Shown one piece after another: positions 1 to 5,728 of a DNA stretch of 10,403 bases (position 1 is its first letter; the number at the start of each line of letters is the position of its first letter). The DNA comes from Christensenella sp. UBA3857 (GTDB taxonomy: Bacteria; Bacillota; Clostridia; Christensenellales; CAG-138), in the NCBI GenBank assembly GCA_002392505.1, contig DGHD01000052.1:1-10403 (forward strand), written 5' to 3'. The position numbers and the translations under genes are program-made. Under the pieces are notes generated by a model. The model saw only the letters and a program-made list of their open reading frames with translations, made no database searches and was not told the DNA's origin.

Positions 1-837
1 GGCATCATGACCACCGGCGGCGGCAGGACCTACGCGTACGATCTTAACGTCACCACGAGCGGACAGTCCTCCGCGCCCATCCGCTCCGACCGCGGCGGCG
101 GCATAGTCGTTGTCGAGGGCGGCACTTATACCTCGAACGGGCTCGGCTCTCCCGCCATATACTCCACGGCGGATATCACCGTGTCGAAGGCGAAGCTCGT
201 TTCCAATCTTTCGGAGGGCGTCTGCATAGAGGGACTCAATTCGATCACGCTCAACAACTGCGAGCTTACCGCCAACAACACCAAATGCAACGGCAACGCC
301 TCGTTTTTCGACAGCATAATGCTTTATCAGTCGATGTCGGGCGACGCGGCGAGCGGCACCGCTTCGTTCAATATGACGGGCGGCTCGCTTACGAGCAAAA
401 ACGGGCACGTTTTCCACGTGACCAACACCAGCGCGGTCATCACTCTCGAGGGAGTCAGGATAGTCAACGAGGATAAGGACAACGTGCTCCTCTCCGTCTG
501 CGCCGACGGCTGGTCGGGCGGATCGAACGTCGCCGTGCTCCGCGCCGTTGGGCAGGAGCTTGACGGCACGCTGCTCGTCGGAAGCGACTCGAAGCTCACG
601 CTCGAGCTGACGAGCGGATCGTCCTTCACCGGCTTGATAGGCGGGAACATCGTGAACGCGAAGGGTGCGACCGTCTCGACCGAGGTCGGCGAGGTCTCCG
701 TCACCATAGACGCTTCGAGCACCTGGACGCTCACGGGAGACACCTATATCACCGAGTTTATCGGCGACGCGTCGAGCATCATCTCAAACGGCTGCTCGCT
801 GTACGTCAACGGCGTGAAGCTGACGGGAACAAGGTAA
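1..837 (+). CDS. C-terminal part of a secreted beta-helix / adhesin-like repeat protein (5' end outside window)
   Basis: The frame is open from the first base and ends at TAA 835-837, so this is the last ~278 residues of a longer protein; the ATG at base 7 has no ribosome binding site and is unlikely to be the start. The translation is rich in Gly, Ser, Thr, Asn and Val and is built of short strands with turn motifs such as GGTYTSNG, NCELTANN and MTGGSLTSKNG, the pattern of right-handed parallel beta-helix proteins (pectate-lyase-like or autotransporter-like passenger folds). It has few lysines and no transmembrane segment, and ends in TGTR without an LPXTG sorting signal, so anchoring, if any, must come from the missing N-terminal part. 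Such proteins are usually surface adhesins or polysaccharide-binding proteins; no catalytic residues are recognisable here. The gene converges with the DUF3795 gene across a shared terminator. The fold call is fairly sure, the role is not. Confidence 0.7.
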   Translation, partial: GIMTTGGGRTYAYDLNVTTSGQSSAPIRSDRGGGIVVVEGGTYTSNGLGSPAIYSTADITVSKAKLVSNLSEGVCIEGLNSITLNNCELTANNTKCNGNASFFDSIMLYQSMSGDAASGTASFNMTGGSLTSKNGHVFHVTNTSAVITLEGVRIVNEDKDNVLLSVCADGWSGGSNVAVLRAVGQELDGTLLVGSDSKLTLELTSGSSFTGLIGGNIVNAKGATVSTEVGEVSVTIDASSTWTLTGDTYITEFIGDASSIISNGCSLYVNGVKLTGTR

Positions 838-852
838 GTAAACAGCAAAAAA

Positions 853-888
853 ACCCGCCGTTCAAGCAAAACGGCGGGTCGTTTTTTT
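853..888. terminator. Bidirectional Rho-independent terminator
   Basis: A perfect 10-bp stem (853-862 with 870-879) encloses a 7-base loop. It is followed on the + strand by a T run (882-888) and preceded by an A run (847-853) that becomes a T run on the - strand. It lies between the convergent beta-helix gene (stop at 837) and DUF3795 gene (stop at 890) and should stop transcription from both sides. Confidence 0.9.
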
Positions 889-889
889 G

Positions 890-1228
890 TTAAAGCTCCA
901 TATCGAGGTTTTCGCGCGCTTCCGCGCTGTTCGCTGTGATCAGGCGGAGCTTTTCGCAGGAGGCTTTTTCGGCGCAGCCCCCGCAGAAGGACACGGCTTT
1001 TTCGAGCGCGCACTGCCGGATAGGGCAAAGGGATTCGCAGAAGGGCGTCTTTCTGCCCGCGGCGCGGCAGCCATCGCAGTTTATCATTTCGGGCGTTATT
1101 GAAACGCCGTTAAGCTCCGACCAAAGCGAAGCCACCTTCTTCCGCAAGGCGTCGTCGTTGTTTTTCGTCGCGGCGAACGCCTCGCATTTTTCGCAGTCAA
1201 GACCGCAGTAAGCGATAAGCTCTTTCAT
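890..1228 (-). CDS. DUF3795 family cysteine-rich small protein
   Basis: This 112-residue protein opens with the family signature YCGLDCEKCEAF (residues 7-18) and carries 11 cysteines (8, 12, 15, 51, 54, 64, 68, 73, 82, 85, 91), several in CxxC spacing (DCEKC, CDGC, CGGC). That is typical of DUF3795, a family of small cytoplasmic proteins suspected of binding zinc or an iron-sulfur cluster; no reaction is established. There is no signal peptide or membrane segment. The ATG is preceded by GGGAGG at normal spacing. It lies 23 bases behind the thrE-like gene on the same strand with no promoter in the gap, so the two should be co-transcribed, ending at the terminator at 853-879. Whether it has anything to do with amino-acid export is unknown. 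Confidence 0.85.
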   Translation of the reverse strand: MKELIAYCGLDCEKCEAFAATKNNDDALRKKVASLWSELNGVSITPEMINCDGCRAAGRKTPFCESLCPIRQCALEKAVSFCGGCAEKASCEKLRLITANSAEARENLDMEL

Positions 1229-1251
1229 ATTCCCTCCCGTACCGCGTGTGA

Positions 1252-2484
1252 TCAGCGCTTCTTTTTCTTAATGAGCTTCGCCGCGCCGAGCACGTATTTC
1301 ATGCCCGCCTCGACGATCATAAGCCCCATTACTATACCGAACGCGGTGCTTAAAAGCTTTGTCCCGCCGGACGCGGCAAGCGCCTTGTCGCCCGAGACGA
1401 GCCCGTGCATCATCTGGTAAAGCGACGAGCCCGGCGCGAGCGGGAGCACGCCGATCGTCACGAAGATAGTCGCGGGGGCTTTTTCGACCCTTGCCATTAT
1501 CTGCGAGTAGACGCAGCAGAACGCCGCGGCGATGAGCCTGCAAAGGAAGTTGGAGCTGATAAAGCTCGAGGCGGCAAGGTATGCGCCGACCATCAGAACG
1601 CCGCCGAGGGCGCACGCCGCAAGGCGCCTTCCCTTAACGCCGAACCAAAGCGCAAAGCCCAGGCAGATTATCACCGCGAATACCAGCAGGAGGATCGCGC
1701 CGGGCTGCGCCGCCTCCGCTTCGGCGGGGACCCACGCCCTCAAAGCGTAGAGCGGCACGGCTATGCCGAGCGCGATCCCGAGGGCGCCCGTGACCGAAAG
1801 GGTGATATTCGATATTCCCGAAAGGGGGTCGAGGTGGATCAGATCGCGTATGCCGTTTGTCGCCGCAAGACCGGATATCAGCATCATTACGACGCTCGCC
1901 GTTATCAGCCCGACGTGATGCCCGAAGCCGAGATGCACGCAGGTGATGATGAAGAATTCGCTCAGCATGGACACGGCGAGATTGAGTATCAGCGGGTTCG
2001 ATTCCCTTCCGGAAAGCCGGCGCACGGCGAACGTGATCAAAAGCGACGCCGCCGCGACGACGAGGATATCCATAAAGTCGCAGCCGAAGAACCCGGCGAA
2101 GCCTATTACGCCGAGTATGCCGGCAAGGTAGGTGATAAATGCGCGGCGCTTCTTTTTGACCGAGACGGCGGCGAATTCCCCGGCGAATTCTTCCGCGTCG
2201 GGTTTTTCGCCGACGACCTTTCTGGAAAGCGAATTGAGCGCGTCAAGCTGACCGAAATCCGTGGAAGTACCGTGTATGTGGCGGATCTCCGAAAAGACCT
2301 CCCCGTCGGGGGACGTGACCGTGCCCTGAACGGTCGACGGCACGACCCAGAAATTGACGTTTTCAAAGCCGTAGCTTTCGGCGAGCATATAAACGGCGGT
2401 CGTCACGCGGCGCGTTTCGCCGCCGCAGCCGATCATGGCGGCGCCGAGATCGAGTATGAGTCCGAATATCTTACGGTATTCCAT
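1252..2484 (-). CDS. ThrE-type threonine/serine exporter, fused N and C domains
   Basis: The 410-residue protein belongs to the threonine/serine exporter family (ThrE; the split form is YjjP/YjjB). Residues 1-~112 are the soluble N-terminal part with the conserved region GCGGETRRVT (19-28) and a RHIHGTSTDFGQLD segment. Hydrophobic helices then run from ~117 to ~245 (first membrane half), and a second membrane half runs from ~262 to ~400 with the C-domain hallmark GVLPLAPGSSLYQMM (345-359). The tail is KKKKR. Many Bacillota encode these halves as two genes; here they are one chain, as in Corynebacterium ThrE. The expected role is proton-motive-force-driven export of Thr/Ser or small peptides from the cytoplasm; the substrate cannot be read from sequence. 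The start is supported by an AGGAAAGGAAG-like site and by the promoter at 2518-2546. DUF3795 follows 23 bases downstream. Confidence 0.88.
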   Translation of the reverse strand: MEYRKIFGLILDLGAAMIGCGGETRRVTTAVYMLAESYGFENVNFWVVPSTVQGTVTSPDGEVFSEIRHIHGTSTDFGQLDALNSLSRKVVGEKPDAEEFAGEFAAVSVKKKRRAFITYLAGILGVIGFAGFFGCDFMDILVVAAASLLITFAVRRLSGRESNPLILNLAVSMLSEFFIITCVHLGFGHHVGLITASVVMMLISGLAATNGIRDLIHLDPLSGISNITLSVTGALGIALGIAVPLYALRAWVPAEAEAAQPGAILLLVFAVIICLGFALWFGVKGRRLAACALGGVLMVGAYLAASSFISSNFLCRLIAAAFCCVYSQIMARVEKAPATIFVTIGVLPLAPGSSLYQMMHGLVSGDKALAASGGTKLLSTAFGIVMGLMIVEAGMKYVLGAAKLIKKKKR

Positions 2485-2517
2485 AACGCTTCCTTTCCTG
2501 CGTTTCTTATTAAGGCA

Positions 2518-2546
2518 AGTCTAACATATCCTTCTTTGTTTTTCAA
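2518..2546 (-). promoter_or_regulatory. Sigma-A-like promoter of the thrE-like/DUF3795 unit
   Basis: On the - strand, TTGAAA (2541-2546) and TAGACT (2518-2523) are separated by 17 bases, with an extended -10 TG (TGTTAGACT). It lies just upstream of the exporter start at 2484. The 15 bases over the -10 (2517-2531) are identical to those of the GNAT promoter at 4138-4152. No convincing terminator is seen between this promoter and the S66 gene, so read-through from upstream is also possible. Confidence 0.7.
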
Positions 2547-2583
2547 TCCGGCAGAGGAATAATGCCGTCCCGGACGATCGCGG

Positions 2584-3609
2584 TCAAACGACGCCGCTCT
2601 CCGAAATACTGAATTCAAGCGCGTCGATATCGAGCTCCGCCTCCGCGCCGTAGGGCAGTATGAAGGTCGGCGACGAATGCCCGAAGTTGAGCCCGCTCAT
2701 GACGGGGAGATCAGGCCGCCCGTATTTATCCGAAACGATGCTCCGGATGCACTCTGCGAACGGGGCGAAGCTGTCCGGCGAACGCAGCTTGCCTATTATC
2801 ATGCCGCGGATCGCTTCAAGGAAGCCGCTCTGCCCCAGCCAATCGAGAAATACGGTCAGATACTCAACGTCGCAAAGCTCGGGGATATCCTCGAAAAAGA
2901 GTATGCTGCCCTCAAAATCCTTCCTTTCGACGAGCGCAGATCCGTCCGGCGCGCGGAGAGTCCTGATATCCGCATGACCTCCGAAAAGCTTTCCGCTCAC
3001 GCGGCCCCTGCCCTGCACATACTGACAGCCGGGGTTGGGCACGTATGTTTTGAGGGAAGCCCTGTCGGTGCGGGAACCCGCGCTGAAGGACCATTCGTCG
3101 GAGGGCTCGATCGTGCCGAGCGGCGAAGCGTCGAAAAAGGTCTTCACGAACCAGCGGCGGCTGTAGGGATGCCATCGCCCGTTCTCCGCGATCGAGGTGA
3201 GGAGATTATCGCCGTAAAAGGTCGAAAGCCCCAGCCGCCAAAGGTAGAGATGGATCGTCATGATATCCGAATAGCCGCAGAATATCTTGGGGTTTTCAAT
3301 GAACGGCTCCGGCTTGAGATAGGGGAGCAGGCGCACGGAGTCGTTCCCGCCTATGTTGGCTATTACCGCCTTGACGTTTTTGTTCTCAAACGCCCACATA
3401 AGGTCGTCCGCACGCGCTTCGGGGTTGTTTTTAAGATATGCGGTCCCCCGCAGCGAGTTGGGCGCGGCGACGACCTCGAGTCCAAGCTCGTTAAGGCGCG
3501 CGCAGCCCAGCCGGTACTGCCATTTTACGCGCGGAGCGCCGGCGCAGCCCCAGGACGGGCTGACCGCGGCAACGGTATCTCCTTTATTCAGCTTTGGCGG
3601 TTTGATCAT
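2584..3609 (-). CDS. S66 family serine peptidase, MccF-like (LD-carboxypeptidase fold)
   Basis: This 341-residue cytoplasmic protein has no signal peptide. It begins with the family opening KPPKLNKGDTVAAVSPSWG. The nucleophile elbow is CGYSDIM with Ser114; the other triad members are best placed at Glu240 (LFFEDIP) and His311 (NFGHSSP), in the order and spacing of S66 enzymes (Ser-Glu-His). The segment before the nucleophile reads IGGNDSVRLLPYL, like the MccF branch, rather than the RGGYG form of murein LD-carboxypeptidase LdcA. MccF cleaves the amide bond of microcin C and related aminoacyl-nucleotides; LdcA trims murein tetrapeptides in recycling. Which substrate applies here is open, with the MccF-like branch favoured. 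The start has AGAGG upstream. It follows the GNAT gene by 27 bases on the same strand, so they form one unit. Confidence 0.87.
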   Translation of the reverse strand: MIKPPKLNKGDTVAAVSPSWGCAGAPRVKWQYRLGCARLNELGLEVVAAPNSLRGTAYLKNNPEARADDLMWAFENKNVKAVIANIGGNDSVRLLPYLKPEPFIENPKIFCGYSDIMTIHLYLWRLGLSTFYGDNLLTSIAENGRWHPYSRRWFVKTFFDASPLGTIEPSDEWSFSAGSRTDRASLKTYVPNPGCQYVQGRGRVSGKLFGGHADIRTLRAPDGSALVERKDFEGSILFFEDIPELCDVEYLTVFLDWLGQSGFLEAIRGMIIGKLRSPDSFAPFAECIRSIVSDKYGRPDLPVMSGLNFGHSSPTFILPYGAEAELDIDALEFSISESGVV

Positions 3610-3636
3610 ACGAACCTCTTTTCACAGGCGGCAAAG

Positions 3637-4077
3637 TCAAAATGTCTTGAAAAACGACGCAAGCTCCGTAAGCTCGTCAAAGCCGAGCTTCTTATAAAAT
3701 CCGTAGGCGGGCATATTCCTGTCGGTCATAAGGAAGACGGTGTTTATACCGCGTTTTTTAAGCTCGGCTTCAATAAGTGAAAAGAACTCCTTGCCGACGC
3801 CCCTTCCCTGATATTCCGCGCGGAGACACAGCTCCTCGATAAAATACTCGGTACCGCCGCACCAATGCTTGATCTTGCCGACGGAAACGCCGGCAAGAAG
3901 ATCCCCGTCGAACAGCCCGTACACGAGCGAGCCGCGGACCTCGGTAAGATCCCGCAGGTAATTATCAAGCTGCTTTTCGTCGCTCCAATCCTCATTCCAG
4001 GGCGGCGCGCCGAATACTTCCCCAAGCATGCGCTTTATCTCTTCGAAAAAGGTCTGATCGATTTCTTTTATGTACAT
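3637..4077 (-). CDS. GNAT family N-acetyltransferase
   Basis: This 146-residue single-domain acetyltransferase shows motif A as ELCLRAEYQGRGVGKEFF (82-99; the acetyl-CoA pyrophosphate loop Q90-G-R-G-V-G95) and motif B as NMPAYGFYKKLGF (121-133). It transfers an acetyl group from acetyl-CoA to an amine; the substrate is not recognisable. The frame is open further upstream to 4167, but the ATG at 4075-4077 is chosen because GAGGGAG lies just before it and because the promoter (-10 at 4139-4144, -35 at 4162-4167) falls inside the longer version, which therefore cannot be transcribed in full. It is the first gene of a unit with the S66 peptidase. In microcin C clusters a GNAT domain (MccE) and an S66 enzyme (MccF) are both immunity factors, so the pairing is suggestive. 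Confidence 0.88.
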   Translation of the reverse strand: MYIKEIDQTFFEEIKRMLGEVFGAPPWNEDWSDEKQLDNYLRDLTEVRGSLVYGLFDGDLLAGVSVGKIKHWCGGTEYFIEELCLRAEYQGRGVGKEFFSLIEAELKKRGINTVFLMTDRNMPAYGFYKKLGFDELTELASFFKTF

Positions 4078-4138
4078 AATGCTCCCTCGACGGTCGACCG
4101 CGTTAACGCCTTGACGCGATCTCAACGGTATCGGGATA

Positions 4139-4167
4139 AGTCTAACATATCCCGCGCCGCAATTCAA
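4139..4167 (-). promoter_or_regulatory. Sigma-A-like promoter of the GNAT/S66 unit
   Basis: On the - strand, TTGAAT (4162-4167) and TAGACT (4139-4144) are separated by 17 bases, with an extended -10 TG. Transcription should start near 4131, leaving a leader of about 50 bases before the ATG at 4077. The block GGATATGTTAGACTT is identical to that of the exporter promoter at 2517-2531. Confidence 0.72.
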
Positions 4168-4244
4168 TCGCAGGCATGAAAAAACCGCGCCGCGCCGGCC
4201 GATGAGAGCGCCGTCAGCACGCCCTGCCGTTCGAGGCGGAAACC

Positions 4245-4277
4245 AAAAAGCGCCGCCCCCCTCGGGAGGGGAGCGGC
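4245..4277 (-). terminator. Rho-independent terminator of the PepSY gene
   Basis: Read on the - strand, a GC-rich stem of ten pairs (4268-4277 with 4252-4261, one of them a G-U wobble) has a 6-base loop and is followed by five T (4249-4245). It starts 12 bases after the PepSY stop codon. The rest of the gap to the GNAT promoter (4168-4244) is GC-rich and holds nothing else that can be supported. Confidence 0.7.
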
Positions 4278-4288
4278 AAACGCGGGGC

Positions 4289-4801
4289 TTATGCCGCGGA
4301 GTCTTTTTCGGCGGAGCGGCGCTCGCCGCAGTGCCTGTGTCCTTCGTGCGCGGAGTCGTCGGCGACTCTCATGCTCTGCACTTCGCCCGTCAGCGGATCG
4401 ACTCTGAAGGAGTACTTCTGCCCGTTGTATCTGAAGCTGACTCTGTAAACGACCGTGCCGTCCTTATCGGATACTCTTGCTCTGAGCTTTTCGACCTGCT
4501 CCGCCGTGAGTCCGGCTTCCGCGAGCGCCGCTTCCTTTGCGGCGTCCTTGCCTATCGCGTTCTCGGGCTCGGCGGCTTCCTCGGGTCTGCCGCGGCGCCT
4601 TGCGTGATCTTCTCTGCCTTCCGGTCTTGCCCTTCTTTCGCCGTTCGTCTCATTCGCCGGCACGGATATTTCGGTTCTCTGCTCCGCGTTCGCGATTTCG
4701 CTTTGATCGCTTCTCTCCGCCAGCGCCGCGGGGACCGCGACCGCCGTCATAAGTCCCAGGCACGTAAGCGCCGCCGCTATTCTCTTAATTCTCTTTTTCA
4801 T
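4289..4801 (-). CDS. Secreted PepSY-domain protein
   Basis: The 170-residue protein starts with a classical signal peptide (KKRIKR, hydrophobic 8-22, likely cut after AALA at 28). A charged, Arg/Glu-rich linker (~29-80) follows, then one PepSY domain (~82-146): IGKDAAKEAALAEAGL, then a strand ending VVYRVSFRYNGQKYSF and the typical RVDPLTGEVQS. PepSY domains are small extracytoplasmic folds first linked to protease inhibition and are common near two-component systems. After the domain comes a short tail with HEGHRHC (His152, His155, His157, Cys158) that could bind metal. AGGAG sits 8 bases before the ATG. It is divergent from the response regulator/kinase pair and shares an operator region with it, so it is probably a target of that system and may act as an accessory sensor or a brake on a protease. 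This role is inferred. Confidence 0.85.
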   Translation of the reverse strand: MKKRIKRIAAALTCLGLMTAVAVPAALAERSDQSEIANAEQRTEISVPANETNGERRARPEGREDHARRRGRPEEAAEPENAIGKDAAKEAALAEAGLTAEQVEKLRARVSDKDGTVVYRVSFRYNGQKYSFRVDPLTGEVQSMRVADDSAHEGHRHCGERRSAEKDSAA

Positions 4802-4857
4802 AATGATCGCTCCTTTTCGTTTTTTGTTCCGCGGTCTATTCCCTTCCGCTTGAGCGC

Positions 4858-4893
4858 ATTATAGCAGAGGCATAAGGCTCCGGTCTCCGAAAA
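4858..4893 (-). promoter_or_regulatory. PepSY gene promoter: perfect -10, activator-type -35 region
   Basis: On the - strand a perfect TATAAT lies at 4863-4858, but the position 17 bases upstream shows no TTGACA-like element. Instead TTTTCGGAGA (4893-4884) lies at about -41 to -32. The same ten bases occur at the same place (7321-7330) before the -10 of the lipoprotein gene. A good -10 without a -35 suggests dependence on an activator bound upstream. Confidence 0.6.
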
Positions 4894-4907
4894 CGATCTG
4901 CGGAATT

Positions 4908-4938
4908 TACGAAATTCATACGAAGCTTCTCGTATGAA
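4908..4938. promoter_or_regulatory. Candidate response-regulator operator in the divergent PepSY / two-component intergenic region
   Basis: Nine-base arms TTCATACGA (4915-4923) and TCGTATGAA (4930-4938) form a perfect dyad around six bases. In addition TACGAA occurs at 4908-4913 and 4919-4924, an 11-base step as is usual for tandem half-sites of OmpR/PhoB-type regulators. The dyad centre (4926.5) is 63.5 bases from the nearest base of both TATAAT boxes (4863 leftward, 4990 rightward). A related site precedes the lipoprotein gene at 7290. Binding is inferred from this arrangement. Confidence 0.6.
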
Positions 4939-4940
4939 AT

Positions 4941-4958
4941 GCCGCAGTTTATTGCGGC
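4941..4958. other. Small hairpin next to the operator
   Basis: GCCGCA (4941-4946) and TGCGGC (4953-4958) form a perfect 6-bp stem with a 6-base loop, followed by TTTT. It sits upstream of the response-regulator promoter, so it is not in that transcript. It could be a weak terminator against rightward background transcription or another protein site; its role is unclear. Confidence 0.3.
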
Positions 4959-4966
4959 TTTTGTCA

Positions 4967-4995
4967 TTGAAATCAAAGGAAAAAACCGATATAAT
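4967..4995 (+). promoter_or_regulatory. Sigma-A-like promoter of the response regulator / kinase operon
   Basis: TTGAAA (4967-4972) and a perfect TATAAT (4990-4995) are 17 bases apart, predicting a start near 5002 and a leader of about 28 bases. Unlike the PepSY and lipoprotein promoters it has a good -35, so a basal level of the regulator can be made without activation. One TCGTATG half-site (4930-4936) lies upstream, permitting autoregulation. Confidence 0.8.
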
Positions 4996-5029
4996 ACTGT
5001 GTGACGAAAAGCTTTGCAGGAGGCATACC

Positions 5030-5728
5030 GTGGATCCCGAAAAGAAACGCATCTATATAGCGGACGACGACGGCAGCATAAGGCAGGTGATAAAGACCTT
5101 CCTTATTAACGACGGCTATGAGACGGAGGATTTCCCCACCGGGGACGCCCTGTATGAACGCTTTGAGGAGACGCCCTGCGATCTCGTCATACTCGACGTA
5201 ATGATGCCCGGCAGCGACGGCTTTGCGATACTGACGAAGCTCCGCGCGGTGAGCACCGTGCCCGTAATAATGCTGACGGCAAGGGATTCGGAAAACGATC
5301 TTGCCATGGGGCTGGGTCTCGGCAGCGACGATTACATCACCAAGCCCTTCTCCGCGATGGCGCTCCTCATGCGCGTACGCGCGATATTCAGAAGGATAGA
5401 GTTCGAGAACGCGAAGTTCAGACCCGTTCAGAACGAAACGCGCTTCGGAAGGCTCGCCCTTGACGAGTCCTCCCGCGCGATACTGCTCGATAAGGAGCCG
5501 ATGCCCCTCACGCCTACCGAATACGGAGTACTGCGCGACCTCATGCTCCACCCCGGCGAGGCGGTCTCCCGCGAGGAGCTCCTCAACAGGATATGGGGCT
5601 TCGAGTCGGTCGTGGAAACCCGCGCGACGGACGATACGGTAAGGCGGCTTCGCCAGAAGCTGGAGGGGAGCGGCGTCAGGATAGCCGCGGTCTGGGGCTA
5701 CGGGTTCCGGCTTGAGGAAGAGAAATGA
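5030..5728 (+). CDS. OmpR/PhoB-family response regulator
   Basis: The 232-residue protein has a receiver domain (~6-120) with acidic pocket D12-D14, phospho-acceptor Asp56 (LVILDVMMPGSDG), Thr83 (IMLTA) and Lys105 (YITKPF). A winged-helix DNA-binding domain follows (~137-230): LTPTEYGVLRDLMLHPGEAV, the recognition-helix region with VRRLRQKL, and the wing VWGYGFRLE. The start is GTG 5030-5032, because AGGAGG (5018-5023) is 6 bases upstream and the -10 box at 4990-4995 lies inside the longer open frame that begins with an ATG at 4934. It is phosphorylated by the kinase encoded next, whose ATG overlaps this stop (ATGA, 5725-5728). Likely targets are the divergent PepSY gene, its own promoter and the lipoprotein/HtrA operon, which share TTCGTATG-type sites. 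Confidence 0.95.
   Translation: MDPEKKRIYIADDDGSIRQVIKTFLINDGYETEDFPTGDALYERFEETPCDLVILDVMMPGSDGFAILTKLRAVSTVPVIMLTARDSENDLAMGLGLGSDDYITKPFSAMALLMRVRAIFRRIEFENAKFRPVQNETRFGRLALDESSRAILLDKEPMPLTPTEYGVLRDLMLHPGEAVSREELLNRIWGFESVVETRATDDTVRRLRQKLEGSGVRIAAVWGYGFRLEEEK

Noticed and set aside
1405..2562. Long rightward open frame (385 codons) opposite the exporter gene
   Set aside because: Its translation is full of Arg, Gly, Ala, Glu and His with no recognisable domain or hydrophobic pattern; it is the antisense shadow of a clear ThrE-family membrane protein.
2547..2583. Possible terminator between the S66 and exporter genes
   Set aside because: Only a 5-bp stem (CGGCA/TGCCG) without a proper T run is present.
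2677..3780. Long rightward open frame (367 codons) opposite the S66 peptidase and GNAT genes
   Set aside because: It spans two real genes on the other strand, shows no family features and lacks a ribosome binding site; GC-rich third positions create such shadows.
4078..4167. N-terminal extension of the GNAT gene by 30 codons
   Set aside because: The -10 and -35 elements of its promoter lie inside this stretch and a good ribosome binding site precedes the ATG at 4077.
4168..4244. GC-rich stretch with a T run on the - strand (4180-4185) as a second terminator
   Set aside because: No stable stem with a consistent loop could be drawn next to the T run, and the PepSY gene already has a good terminator at 4245-4277.
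4934..5029. ATG start of the response regulator at 4934
   Set aside because: It lies upstream of the TATAAT at 4990-4995 and inside the operator dyad; the GTG at 5030 has AGGAGG at ideal distance and gives the usual receiver-domain N-terminus.
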